The notes under the pieces are model-generated. The model was not told the origin of the DNA. It did not search any database and worked only from the letters and a program-made list of their open reading frames with translations. Of a stretch of DNA of 64,000 nt, positions 7,374 to 14,577 are shown piece by piece (within the stretch, counting starts at the first letter, position 1; each line of letters opens with the position of its first letter). Location: positions 186,001-250,000 of the IMG/VR virus record IMGVR_UViG_3300044213_000107. One strand, given 5' to 3'. The position numbers were made by a program, and so were the translations under genes. Origin of the DNA: a virus.

Positions 7374-8216
7374 TTAATTTTTATTTAATAATTTTTTAAA
7401 GAAGTTATTATATTCTTCTAATTTAATTTGTGTTTCTTTTTCGCTAGAAACTATTATATTTACTTTTCCAGATTTCTGTAACTCTTTGGTATTATCTATA
7501 TTACTTTGACATTTTTCAATTAATGTATTAATTTTTTCTTGAGGCATATCTTTTCGTGTCAATAAAAATATATTAATAGAAACCTTATTAAGAGGCGAAT
7601 TTTTTATATCTTTAAATTTAATATATGTAATACCTTTGTCAACATAATTTTGAGCAACAGATTCTGTAGCTATAGTAATATCAGCTCTGCCGGCTAGTGT
7701 ATCAATTAACGGGGCGGTACCACCTCCGTTATATAATACTTGAGTTACAGATATATTTTTTAATTTAAAATAAGTAGAGGTAATTAATGACGACTCTTCT
7801 CCTACATCGGCTGATAGTACTGTAGTCTTATCAATTTGTTTTTTAGAAATTAAATCATCAATGGATTTATATAATGGCGAAATTATGAATACTGGGTCAA
7901 CTGATGCTATTAAACTAATAAATCTAAATTTATCAGTAGGCATAAAATTAAAAAGATTTTTATCTGTCATCGGTGATAATAGAGCTGACGAATTTGGTAC
8001 TACCAAAAAGTCTATTTCTCCAGATTCTAGTGCTTTGTAACCTATATATCCTTTGGCTCCTTGTTTGTTTATAACAACAAAATTTTCATCTTTTGTTAAT
8101 AAACGCATTACCTGTTCATGAAGTGGAATTCCCACATGCCCAATTTTAATAATTTCTGCTGCCATTGTACAAGTTGATAATATCAATAGTATCGCAGTTA
8201 AGATTATTTTTTTCAT
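7374..8216 (-). CDS. TctC/Bug-family periplasmic binding protein-like
   Basis: 280 residues. A signal peptide (MKKIILTAILLILS..., cleavage likely after Ala20) is followed by the tripartite tricarboxylate transporter receptor fold. The hallmark YNGGGTAPLIDTLAGRADI near residues 160-178 corresponds to the YKGG...LLAGxVD ligand-site region of Bug proteins. Bug proteins bind carboxylates in the periplasm and are greatly expanded in Betaproteobacteria. In a phage it may alter host uptake or the cell surface; no transporter genes accompany it. AGAGGAT precedes the ATG. It is probably host-derived. Confidence 0.8.
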   Translation of the reverse strand: MKKIILTAILLILSTCTMAAEIIKIGHVGIPLHEQVMRLLTKDENFVVINKQGAKGYIGYKALESGEIDFLVVPNSSALLSPMTDKNLFNFMPTDKFRFISLIASVDPVFIISPLYKSIDDLISKKQIDKTTVLSADVGEESSLITSTYFKLKNISVTQVLYNGGGTAPLIDTLAGRADITIATESVAQNYVDKGITYIKFKDIKNSPLNKVSINIFLLTRKDMPQEKINTLIEKCQSNIDNTKELQKSGKVNIIVSSEKETQIKLEEYNNFFKKLLNKN

Positions 8217-8228
8217 ATATATCCTCTT

Positions 8229-9374
8229 TTATTCTAAAAAATATGGGTTACTTATGCATGCTTTGACACTTTTTCCCATCTGTGTTGGGTCATTTTTCCA
8301 ATAATCTGGAAGTGTTTTCCACCATTTATCTAATCCAAATTTCCAATTTTTTAATTGAACAGTTTCTTCTTGTAATTTATTTCTAAACCATATGTCTCGA
8401 CCTCCAAAAATTATGCTAGGATATTTCTTGGCTACAATTGCTGTTGGATCCCAATCAGGATATATTAATGTATGAAGACCATCAAGACTTAACCAATACT
8501 TAGTACCATTAAATTCTCTACATGCAATATTACTTGTTTTAAGAGAACAAAATGGTAATTGAGTTATATTGCCTGACAAATAACGCTTAATCATATGTGC
8601 TTGTTTTATTATTGTTTTTGGGAAGTTTGGCGACCAATAAAATAATTCATCAGCATAAGGTTGTTTTCCGGCCATTGCAGTTGCAGTTGTTGCATTATCA
8701 ATTATATCTAAAAATTGAAAATAAAACTTGTCATTTTTATGAAATACCCTCGGCTTATCAGATCCATGCATTACACAAACTTTTTTTCCGGAGTGTATCA
8801 TGTCTGCCCATTCCGGAACAGACATTACCCAATCTCGCATTAACATACCGTTTGGGTTCCAGCACATGTTTAGTTCATAAATCCAATCGAATTTAATCGT
8901 TTTACTTGCCCAGAGATCTAGTTGCATCTGTGTAATATCAAGATATCGAAATTTAAAATTTTGTTTTTGTTGATATTTTTGAACTAATGGTATTGCAGTC
9001 TCAAATATTTCTTCGCTGTAAAGACCAAGTTTATTACCATCTCCTTCGACATTTACCTTACACACTACTTCGTCAAGTTTAATGTCGTTTTTTATAAATG
9101 TATGAAAGATATTTCCACTATCTGGTCCACCGCTCAAACTTAATATAACATAATCATAACTATCTCGTATTTGTTGGGCACGTTGCCGATATAATTCTTC
9201 TAATGATTCCGTAGGTTCTGTGGTCCAATCATAACTACTAAACACAGCTTCATTAAAGTCCCAGTGCAGATGTGTGCCAGTTTTTTGCATCATTTCAATA
9301 GCTTCAAGCTTGCTATAAAATTTTAAATCGCCGACACGATAAACACCGAGTTTATCAGGGAAATCATTTGTCAT
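8229..9374 (-). CDS. PP-loop ATP pyrophosphatase family protein
   Basis: 381 residues with the PP-loop SGGPDS at 81-86 within VILSLSGGPDSGNIFHTF. This motif binds ATP in N-type ATP pyrophosphatases (asparagine synthetase, QueC, ThiI, GMP synthase) that adenylate a carboxylate, amide or nucleobase. The rest does not match a member I know; the middle is rich in Trp (DWVMSVPEWADM) and the end in aromatic residues. It lies directly upstream of the TctC-like gene. The substrate is unknown; amidation or ligation of a surface or peptide group is possible. Confidence 0.75.
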   Translation of the reverse strand: MTNDFPDKLGVYRVGDLKFYSKLEAIEMMQKTGTHLHWDFNEAVFSSYDWTTEPTESLEELYRQRAQQIRDSYDYVILSLSGGPDSGNIFHTFIKNDIKLDEVVCKVNVEGDGNKLGLYSEEIFETAIPLVQKYQQKQNFKFRYLDITQMQLDLWASKTIKFDWIYELNMCWNPNGMLMRDWVMSVPEWADMIHSGKKVCVMHGSDKPRVFHKNDKFYFQFLDIIDNATTATAMAGKQPYADELFYWSPNFPKTIIKQAHMIKRYLSGNITQLPFCSLKTSNIACREFNGTKYWLSLDGLHTLIYPDWDPTAIVAKKYPSIIFGGRDIWFRNKLQEETVQLKNWKFGLDKWWKTLPDYWKNDPTQMGKSVKACISNPYFLE

Positions 9375-9377
9375 GTT

Positions 9378-9737
9378 TTACTGTTGCTCCCAATACATTT
9401 TGTTGTTGACTTGATAAAAATAATCTTTTTCTAAGTTTACCATGTCTGTGTAGTCTACTCTGTAATTTGTTGTTACTCCGTTGGCCCAGACCGTTATACG
9501 AACATAACTAGCAGGTTCACACTCAGGGCGTGGGCCAACTTTTTTATACTCAATGTTCCATCCAGTTTGTCCAGTTTTGACTCGAATACCCTGTCGCCAA
9601 TTTTGTATGATATTTTCAAATTGCTCTTGAGTTAAATGGTATGTATTTGTGCAGTTAGGTGATACTCTAATAGCAAAATCTACATCTCGTCGATCTTTAA
9701 AAAGATATATTTTTAATGGTTGTGAAAATTCTAACAT
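9378..9737 (-). CDS. Hypothetical protein, 119 aa
   Basis: A soluble-looking, aromatic-rich protein of 119 residues (MLEFSQPLKIYLFKDRRDV...). It has alternating hydrophobic residues suggesting a small beta-sheet fold. No catalytic motif is seen. It lies 3 bases upstream of the PP-loop gene and just downstream of tRNA-Gly on the same strand, so it is likely part of the same transcript. Confidence 0.6.
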   Translation of the reverse strand: MLEFSQPLKIYLFKDRRDVDFAIRVSPNCTNTYHLTQEQFENIIQNWRQGIRVKTGQTGWNIEYKKVGPRPECEPASYVRITVWANGVTTNYRVDYTDMVNLEKDYFYQVNNKMYWEQQ

Positions 9738-9742
9738 AAAGT

Positions 9743-9816
9743 TGGAGCGGGTAGCGAGAATCGAACTCGCGAATAAACCTTGGCAAGGTTTCAGGTTACC
9801 ATTACATCATACCCGC
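9743..9816 (-). tRNA. tRNA-Gly (GCC), copy 1
   Basis: Acceptor GCGGGTA, anticodon loop TTGCCAA, T-loop TTCGATT and encoded CCA. It is isolated between protein genes, and a second Gly(GCC) lies at 15732. Confidence 0.95.
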
Positions 9817-9820
9817 ATTT

Positions 9821-10465
9821 TTATTCAAAAATGTTGTCTGGACTCATAACATGAATTTGTAATAATTCACGATATGGTATTTCTTTGTATTTCTTCCAAT
9901 TACTTGTGCAATGAACTTGCCGACCATTGAACAATACACCATCGCCGGCTACATAAGTGTAAACTCCATCAGCAGTTAGATAATCTACTAGATATTCGCC
10001 ATCATTAACACATGTATGATCTAAATCTTCAACTTCACTTAGATTACTTAACTTAGGCAATGTTTTAAAAACATCATTCCAGTTCATTACATAATCTCTA
10101 AACGCATCATTGTCTTGAAATTGTTCTTGCCATACTAGAGTTTTAAATTTAGGATTTGTATCCATGCTGATAACATATGTATAGCAAATACCTTCTTTGT
10201 CCCGGCCGTAGTCATCTATATGCAACTGATGTGCAAATGTTTGCCGTTGATACGCAGCCCATAAATTAGTTATATTTTTAAAATCCCGACGAGCAATATC
10301 TTCAATTATACGAAATTCGGGGGAGTCTTCGCGAATTTTTAATCTGTGATCCAACACTTCACCGTTAAGTTCATAGTTAACATATTTGTACCGTTCATTG
10401 TTTGTCCAGTAGGCTTTAAACTGTTCCACTTGATCCGGTGTTAGAATTTTTTCAATGTGCCTCAT
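9821..10465 (-). CDS. 2OG-Fe(II) oxygenase-like protein (copy 3, divergent)
   Basis: 214 residues with His82-x-Asp84 in LHIDDYGRD, a distal His in GRQVHCTSNW about 100 residues later, and a following Arg in PYRELLQIHV. This is the H-x-D...H...R pattern of 2OG-Fe(II) dioxygenases, as in cyanophage 2OG oxygenases. It is only distantly like the copies at 2857 and 14889. Its start overlaps the rpoZ-like stop as ATGA. The substrate is unknown. Confidence 0.7.
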   Translation of the reverse strand: MRHIEKILTPDQVEQFKAYWTNNERYKYVNYELNGEVLDHRLKIREDSPEFRIIEDIARRDFKNITNLWAAYQRQTFAHQLHIDDYGRDKEGICYTYVISMDTNPKFKTLVWQEQFQDNDAFRDYVMNWNDVFKTLPKLSNLSEVEDLDHTCVNDGEYLVDYLTADGVYTYVAGDGVLFNGRQVHCTSNWKKYKEIPYRELLQIHVMSPDNIFE

Positions 10466-10683
10466 TGATTGCTTTTAACTCTTTTTAGATAATCTATACC
10501 AATTTTGCCTGCAGCAATTTCTGCAAGTGCAGTAGCAGATGGCCCACCAGCTTTGGCTACTTTTGGTTGATGTCCACGTTTAAGTTCACGTACTCTCGCG
10601 GCTGCAATTAATACTAAGTTAAATCTACCACCTACTTGTGCAGCAGCTTCGTCTGAACTATTGCGTGATGTAGTATTTACCAT
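10462..10683 (-). CDS. rpoZ: RNA polymerase omega subunit homolog
   Basis: 73 residues. The core GGRFNLVLIAAARVRELKRGH matches the bacterial omega signature N-R-F-x-L-V-L-x-A-x-x-R-A-R, and ATALAEIAAGKIG matches the conserved second helix (ALREIAAGKVG in betaproteobacteria). Omega binds the beta-prime C-terminal region and aids polymerase assembly. The variable acidic tail is missing, which is common. Translational coupling to the 2OG oxygenase and the position at the tRNA array suggest a role in redirecting host polymerase, which is inference. Confidence 0.88.
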   Translation of the reverse strand: MVNTTSRNSSDEAAAQVGGRFNLVLIAAARVRELKRGHQPKVAKAGGPSATALAEIAAGKIGIDYLKRVKSNQ

Positions 10684-10747
10684 GTTATCCTTTGTTTGTT
10701 GATTTTGTATTTATTATACACAATGTCTATTGGATTGTCGATTAAAA

Positions 10748-10823
10748 TGGTGCCGCCTCTAGGTATCGAACCTAATTCTCTAGTGCTTCAAACTAGCGTG
10801 AGGACCTCCTTCACCAAAGCGGC
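10748..10823 (-). tRNA. tRNA-Phe (GAA)
   Basis: Acceptor GCCGCTT, anticodon loop TTGAAGC, T-loop TTCGATA, encoded ACCA end. It lies four bases from the Arg gene. Confidence 0.93.
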
Positions 10824-10826
10824 ATA

Positions 10827-10901
10827 TGGTCCGGCCACCAGGAATCGAACCTGGATTACAAGATTAGAAGTCTCGGGTATTATCCATTATACGATGGCCA
10901 G
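10827..10901 (-). tRNA. tRNA-Arg (TCT)
   Basis: Acceptor CTGGCCA pairs with TGGCCGG (one U-G pair). Anticodon loop CTTCTAA, T-loop TTCGATT, encoded CCA. It reads AGA/AGG codons, which are frequent in this AT-rich genome. Confidence 0.93.
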
Positions 10902-10912
10902 CGTCTGTAAAA

Positions 10913-10962
10913 TGGTGCGCTCGGAGGGACTTGAACATTTTTATTATTCATTATACGAACGC
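10913..10962 (-). pseudogene. tRNA remnant lacking the anticodon arm (50 nt)
   Basis: The acceptor stem is intact (GCGTTCG with CGAGCGC, then ACCA) and the T-loop TTCAAGT is recognisable. The D region resembles tRNA-Arg, but the whole anticodon arm and the 5' strand of the T-stem are missing. The 3' half closely matches the tRNA-Met gene at 12952, so it looks like a recombination product of two tRNA genes. Confidence 0.7.
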
Positions 10963-10971
10963 TAGAGATTT

Positions 10972-11409
10972 TTATAGTATAGCCGATAACCAATCAGTAT
11001 ACAATAAATTTTTATGTATTTTTATTTTCATTATCCCAGGAAAACTCATAAAGGAATGAGTCTTCCATACCTTGTTGCTTGTATCTTTGTACACAGATAT
11101 TTTAGATATGCTATTGATAAAATCTATAGTATCCACTGTTAACCTTTCCAACACAATATATAAATCTTCAGTTATATCATTGTTGGAATCAATTTTTGTG
11201 TCTGTTAGTTCCTTATTAACAAATTCTATTGAAACACTGGTTAAATCAGAATTAACAGGAATATTATAATGATGTATTTCTTCTATATCATTTTTATGTT
11301 CAATCGCATATTCGTACACACATAATTTATTGTTTATAAAAATGTTATATACAGGTTTTTTAGTAGACGTTGAATGGAGTAGCAACGATAGGGATAACTT
11401 TTTTGTCAT
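10972..11409 (-). CDS. Hypothetical protein, 145 aa
   Basis: 145 residues, rich in Ile, Asn, Lys, Asp and Ser (MTKKLSLSLLLHSTST...). The first 50 bases overlap the end of the B12-type radical SAM gene in another frame, suggesting coupling. The ribosome site is weak (GAGCACAAGC before ATG). No family is recognised. It could be a partner or substrate of the radical SAM enzyme, but it has no obvious leader-peptide pattern. Confidence 0.55.
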   Translation of the reverse strand: MTKKLSLSLLLHSTSTKKPVYNIFINNKLCVYEYAIEHKNDIEEIHHYNIPVNSDLTSVSIEFVNKELTDTKIDSNNDITEDLYIVLERLTVDTIDFINSISKISVYKDTSNKVWKTHSFMSFPGIMKIKIHKNLLYTDWLSAIL

Positions 11410-12892
11410 TTTGCTTGTGCTCTAAATATTTTTGCTCTAATCCTTCGATCTCTAATAATTTTTCATTTTGTCGGTTGATTTCAGAATAATACCCATATTC
11501 CTGCATTACTTCAACAAATCTTTTCCATCTGTTTACTCTAACATCAAATGTATTGTTTACAAATTGTGTGCTAGTCCAGAAAAAATCGCCCCACTGGTCA
11601 TGCCTATTATGTTCAAGACCGTATTCATCTGCATATCGTTGCATGAACCCGCTTCCATTTGTTAGCACCATTGGCAAAGATAAAAATACTTTTATCATAT
11701 TGTTAGTTGTTAAGTGGGCATGAGTTTTAAGTAAATCGATACTTTGTTGGAAATCATCTTCCGTTTCGGTGGGATATCCTACAAACATTAACCATACTTG
11801 TTTTATACCTTTATCAAAACAATTTTCAGCAAACCAAGTTATATCTTCATTACTGAATTTCTTCTTCATATCGTTACGAACTTTTTCACTACCCGACTCT
11901 ATGCCTACTTTAAACAATTTCGCTCCGGCAGTTGATGCTAGTTTAAAATCTGATTCAGGCATGGATATTTTAGATCGACAAATGGCATAGCCAGAATATT
12001 CTATTCTATTGGGAATTTCTTCAGTTAATACCGTATTCATTAAACGATAATTTGTGATACTCCCATTCACAAGATTGTCAGTAAACTCAAACTTATTAAT
12101 ACCATATTTAGAATGTGTTTCGATAATTTCACGTGCTATATCATTACCTTTTCTGTAGACGAATTTTGGCCAAGACGACTGCACATCGCAAAATGTACAC
12201 TCTCTGACACATCCTTTACTGCCAGTAACCGGTATAGTTAAATTTTTATTTTTGTAACTTGGATACAATGAAAAATTATATCCTTCCCATGAAGGTGCAG
12301 GTGTGTTACTAAGTGCCTCTGCAGATACAGGAGGTGCAGTGTGTATTCCTTTTTTCTTATTTTGGATGACAGAAATCAAATCATTTTCCGCATCCCCACG
12401 ATACACAGAATCTATCGGAAGATAATCCATGAAATAATTAGCATAATTAATTCCACTGATTCGTTCGTTGTTATCTAGACCTCTGCCACCTATCATTATG
12501 TAACTGTTAGGCGATATCTCTCGAACTATAGTGGATAAAGGTACAACAAAATCTAAACTTTGGCTAGAAAATACAGACAATAAAATTGTATCCGGATTAA
12601 AATTTTTTATTTGTTGTTTAACAGCTTTTCTAAGCCATTTTAAAATTTTTAAAATATTAATGCTATTTGCCGGTCTGTACCCTCTTATGGCAAACATATC
12701 TACTATTATATTCCATTGATCTGCAAATTCGCTAAACAAATCAATATTTAGGTCCCAAACTTTACTATTGTATCCATTATGTTTTAAAATGCCGTTTATA
12801 ACTGCAGGGCCGTATGGAACATCTCCGAAACTTTCTATTCCTGTATTAACAACTCTTACTGGAACTACTATTGTAAGGACATTTTTATTCAT
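11360..12892 (-). CDS. B12-binding-domain radical SAM protein
   Basis: 510 residues. The N-terminal part (about 1-150) resembles a cobalamin-binding Rossmann domain (YGPAVINGILKHNGY, ILLSVFSSQS, YIMIGGRG). The radical SAM motif is Cys228-x3-Cys232-x2-Cys235 in GCVRECTFC, followed by a BchE/MiaB-like TIM barrel (KFEFTDNLVNG, LFKVGIESGSE). Class B radical SAM enzymes of this kind methylate unactivated carbons or rearrange ring systems. The substrate is unknown. ACTAAATA lies 5 bases before the ATG with no Shine-Dalgarno. Confidence 0.85.
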   Translation of the reverse strand: MNKNVLTIVVPVRVVNTGIESFGDVPYGPAVINGILKHNGYNSKVWDLNIDLFSEFADQWNIIVDMFAIRGYRPANSINILKILKWLRKAVKQQIKNFNPDTILLSVFSSQSLDFVVPLSTIVREISPNSYIMIGGRGLDNNERISGINYANYFMDYLPIDSVYRGDAENDLISVIQNKKKGIHTAPPVSAEALSNTPAPSWEGYNFSLYPSYKNKNLTIPVTGSKGCVRECTFCDVQSSWPKFVYRKGNDIAREIIETHSKYGINKFEFTDNLVNGSITNYRLMNTVLTEEIPNRIEYSGYAICRSKISMPESDFKLASTAGAKLFKVGIESGSEKVRNDMKKKFSNEDITWFAENCFDKGIKQVWLMFVGYPTETEDDFQQSIDLLKTHAHLTTNNMIKVFLSLPMVLTNGSGFMQRYADEYGLEHNRHDQWGDFFWTSTQFVNNTFDVRVNRWKRFVEVMQEYGYYSEINRQNEKLLEIEGLEQKYLEHKQNDKKVIPIVATPFNVY

Positions 12893-12897
12893 AGTAA

Positions 12898-12905
12898 TAT
12901 TTAGT
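12898..12905 (-). promoter_or_regulatory. Late-type promoter ACTAAATA, leaderless arrangement
   Basis: Five bases (TTACT) separate the octamer from the ATG of the B12-type radical SAM gene. Predicted +1 is the A of the ATG. Confidence 0.45.
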
Positions 12906-12951
12906 AGACTAAACCAACCCAGTATACTATCTTATACCAGCATCTGTAAAA

Positions 12952-13028
12952 TGGTGCGCTTGGAGGGACTTGAACCCCCGACCAAGCGATTATGAGTCGC
13001 CTGCTCTGACCAACTGAGCTACAAGCGC
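12952..13028 (-). tRNA. tRNA-Met (CAT), elongator type
   Basis: Acceptor GCGCTTG/CAAGCGC fully paired, anticodon loop CTCATAA, T-loop TTCAAGT, CCA encoded. Confidence 0.93.
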
Positions 13029-13034
13029 ATTAAC

Positions 13035-13120
13035 TGGTGCGACTGGCCGGAATCGAACCGGCACGGGAAAATCCCGGCAGATTTTAAGTCTGCTGCGGCT
13101 ACCGATTACGCCACAGTCGC
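13035..13120 (-). tRNA. tRNA-Leu (TAA)
   Basis: Class II tRNA with a CGGGATTTTCCCG variable arm. Acceptor GCGACTG, anticodon loop CTTAAAA, CCA encoded. Confidence 0.94.
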
Positions 13121-13126
13121 TTATCC

Positions 13127-13202
13127 TGGTGCCGGAGAAAGGAGTCGAACCCTCGACCTTCGCATTACAAGTGCGCTGCTCTACCAACTGAGCTACTCCG
13201 GC
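13127..13202 (-). tRNA. tRNA-Thr (TGT)
   Basis: Acceptor GCCGGAG/CTCCGGC, anticodon loop CTTGTAA. The T-stem contains G-U pairs. CCA encoded. Confidence 0.93.
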
Positions 13203-13212
13203 TAAAACTTTT

Positions 13213-13305
13213 TGGCGGAGCGGGAGGGATTCGAACCCTCGATACAGTTCATCACCGTATGACACCTTAGCAGGGTGCTGACTTCAGCCGCTCATCCACC
13301 GCTCC
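13213..13305 (-). tRNA. tRNA-Ser (GCT)
   Basis: Class II tRNA with a long variable arm (ATAC...GTAT pairing). Acceptor GGAGCGG, anticodon loop CTGCTAA, terminal GCCA. Confidence 0.94.
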
Positions 13306-13311
13306 AAATCC

Positions 13312-13387
13312 TGGTGGTCAGAAGAGCACTCGAAGCTCCACATTCATCCTTATGAGGGATGCTCTCTTCCTCTTAAGATATCTGACC
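13312..13387 (-). tRNA. tRNA with CAT anticodon (Met or Ile2)
   Basis: Acceptor GGTCAGA/TCTGACC, anticodon loop CTCATAA, T-loop TTCGAGT, CCA encoded. As a third CAT tRNA beside elongator and initiator Met, it may be the lysidine-modified Ile2 that reads AUA. Sequence alone does not decide this. Confidence 0.88.
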
Positions 13388-13478
13388 ATATAAAAACACA
13401 CTCTTATCAATATCCCAGCGGTCGACTCGGTTTAACAGGGCCCAACGTAGAGGGTCGGGCGAATGTGTTTTTATATGG
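13386..13478 (-). ncRNA. Hairpin element: 15-bp perfect stem with 63-nt GC-richer head
   Basis: Arms at 13386-13400 and 13464-13478 are perfectly complementary over 15 bases and partly overlap the CCA end of a tRNA remnant and the 5' end of the adjacent tRNA. The 63-nt head is much richer in G and C than its surroundings and holds CGACC/GGTCG and CCC/GGG pairings. It holds no frame of useful length. It may be a processing signal or a small mobile hairpin. Confidence 0.45.
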
Positions 13479-13515
13479 TAGGAGCACGGGGATTTGAACC
13501 CTGAACCTATCAATG
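13476..13515 (-). pseudogene. tRNA 3'-half remnant next to the HNH gene
   Basis: It reads as a T-arm (CAGGGTTCAAATCCCCG) followed by TGCTCCT-ACCA, a normal tRNA 3' end. A matching 5' acceptor strand (AGGAGCA) is absent from the 650 bases upstream on that strand. The HNH gene occupies the place where the 5' half should be. Confidence 0.55.
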
Positions 13516-14085
13516 ACTGAGTAGTCGTTTTGCCCTGGCGTGGCTAGCACCCTTGTCAGGCAACCCAACACTTCTCAATGCTTCTGAAATAGTATTATGT
13601 TTCTTAACAGCCTCTAATAATACTTCATCCGGAACAATTCTTTTTTTGTTATTTCTTCCTCGCCAAGTCTTAGTTTTTGAATGACAATTAGGACAAATAC
13701 ATTCTAAATTAGATCGGTCATTATTTTTTGTATCACCGTCTTTATGCTCTAATTCTAAAACAATAGGATCACCCATCCATTCTGAAATTCCACAATGGTT
13801 ACACTTATGACCTTGCTCTTCTAATACCCGTCGCTTTCTATTCTCGCTACCTAATTTTTCAAAAGGTGTGGATTGGTATTTCTCTAATGCCCAAGCTGTT
13901 GTCTTGGCACTTCGTAATCTTATTTCCTCGGTTGTAATTGGAGTTTTTCTAGTCCAACGACCGGCATTAGCAATACTTTTCTTCTTTTTGCTTTCTTCAG
14001 TAAACACTCTACTATTTGAACATTTTCTAGAACAGAATGTTCCAGGCTTAGTATGTGCTGTATTACATTTAGGACAATTTTTCAT
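13510..14085 (-). CDS. HNH homing endonuclease with N-terminal zinc ribbon
   Basis: 191 residues. An N-terminal four-Cys ribbon (Cys4, Cys7, Cys18, Cys22) is followed by an HNH domain: Cys95-x2-Cys98, ELEHKDGD with His114, SNLECICPNCHS with the second Cys pair at 131/134 and the final His135. The end (EALRSVGL...ARAKRLLSH) is a helix-turn-helix-like DNA-binding tail. It lies inside the tRNA array and its stop region abuts a tRNA 3' half, the typical mark of homing into a tRNA gene. It has its own late promoter at 14113. Confidence 0.88.
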   Translation of the reverse strand: MKNCPKCNTAHTKPGTFCSRKCSNSRVFTEESKKKKSIANAGRWTRKTPITTEEIRLRSAKTTAWALEKYQSTPFEKLGSENRKRRVLEEQGHKCNHCGISEWMGDPIVLELEHKDGDTKNNDRSNLECICPNCHSKTKTWRGRNNKKRIVPDEVLLEAVKKHNTISEALRSVGLPDKGASHARAKRLLSH

Positions 14086-14112
14086 AATATTGAACTCTTA
14101 CTTGTTATACTT

Positions 14113-14120
14113 TATTTATA
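14113..14120 (-). promoter_or_regulatory. Late-type promoter TATAAATA for the HNH gene
   Basis: A perfect octamer, 27 bases ahead of the HNH ATG on the minus strand. Confidence 0.5.
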
Positions 14121-14149
14121 CTTAAAGTTCAATTTTATCAAAAATCAGT

Positions 14150-14223
14150 TGGTAGGCCCGGAGGGTACTGACCCCTCTTTTACGGATTAAAAGTCCGTTA
14201 CTTCACCTTAAAGTTTCAAGCCC
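14150..14223 (-). tRNA. tRNA-Lys (TTT), unusual T-loop
   Basis: Acceptor GGGCTTG pairs with CGGGCCT through three G-U pairs. D-stem ACTT/AAGT, anticodon loop CTTTTAA. The T-stem GAGGG/CCCTC is perfect, but the T-loop is GTCAGTA instead of TTCRANN. CCA encoded. Confidence 0.85.
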
Positions 14224-14228
14224 GTATG

Positions 14229-14303
14229 TGGTCCTTGCTCAGAGAATCGAACTCTGTTAGTCCGGGTAAGAGCCGGATACTTCGCCAGCAAAGTTTAGCA
14301 AGG
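14229..14303 (-). tRNA. tRNA-Lys (CTT)
   Basis: Acceptor CCTTGCT/AGCAAGG, D-stem ACTT/AAGT, anticodon loop CTCTTAC, T-loop TTCGATT, CCA encoded. It is a second Lys isoacceptor next to the TTT gene. Confidence 0.9.
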
Positions 14304-14484
14304 ATGGTTTGTATTAACGAGTTCTTTAATGTCTTACAAACATATTAAAGAGTTCTTTAATGTGCCATCCCAGGACCAATACGGGGTCTTAGGATGACAC
14401 TACTGTTTACCTTGTTTCATGTCAAATTCCTTTGTGTTAAAAATGCTATTATACAACTATCACAGCCAGTTGTCAACTGTTTTT
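14304..14484. other. tRNA spacer with nested hairpins and a direct repeat
   Basis: No gene is apparent. The 14-base direct repeat GAGTTCTTTAATGT occurs at 14319-14332 and 14350-14363. GTTTGTA/TACAAAC (14307-14313 and 14335-14341), an 8-bp palindromic hairpin at 14344-14361 and GGATGG/CCATCC (14302-14307 and 14365-14370) nest together. A further GGACC/GGTCT hairpin follows. Confidence 0.4.
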
Positions 14485-14559
14485 TGGTACCCGGTGCTGG
14501 AATTGAACCAGCGACCCTTGCGTTATCAGCACAATGCTCTACCCCTGAGCTAACCGGGT
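14485..14559 (-). tRNA. tRNA-Ile (GAT)
   Basis: Acceptor ACCCGGT/ACCGGGT, anticodon loop CTGATAA, T-loop TTCAATT, CCA encoded. Confidence 0.94.
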
Positions 14560-14564
14560 ATTTT

Positions 14565-14572
14565 AATAAATA
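14565..14572 (+). promoter_or_regulatory. Late-type promoter AATAAATA, leaderless arrangement
   Basis: Five bases (TGTGT) separate it from the ATG at 14578. It lies on the plus strand, against the tRNA direction. Confidence 0.45.
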
Positions 14573-14577
14573 TGTGT

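Noticed and set aside
10696-10965. Plus-strand frame of 89 codons across tRNA-Phe, tRNA-Arg and the tRNA remnant
   Set aside because: It is entirely antisense to tRNA genes and has no ribosome site. The same applies to frames at 12990-13265 and 16194-16493.
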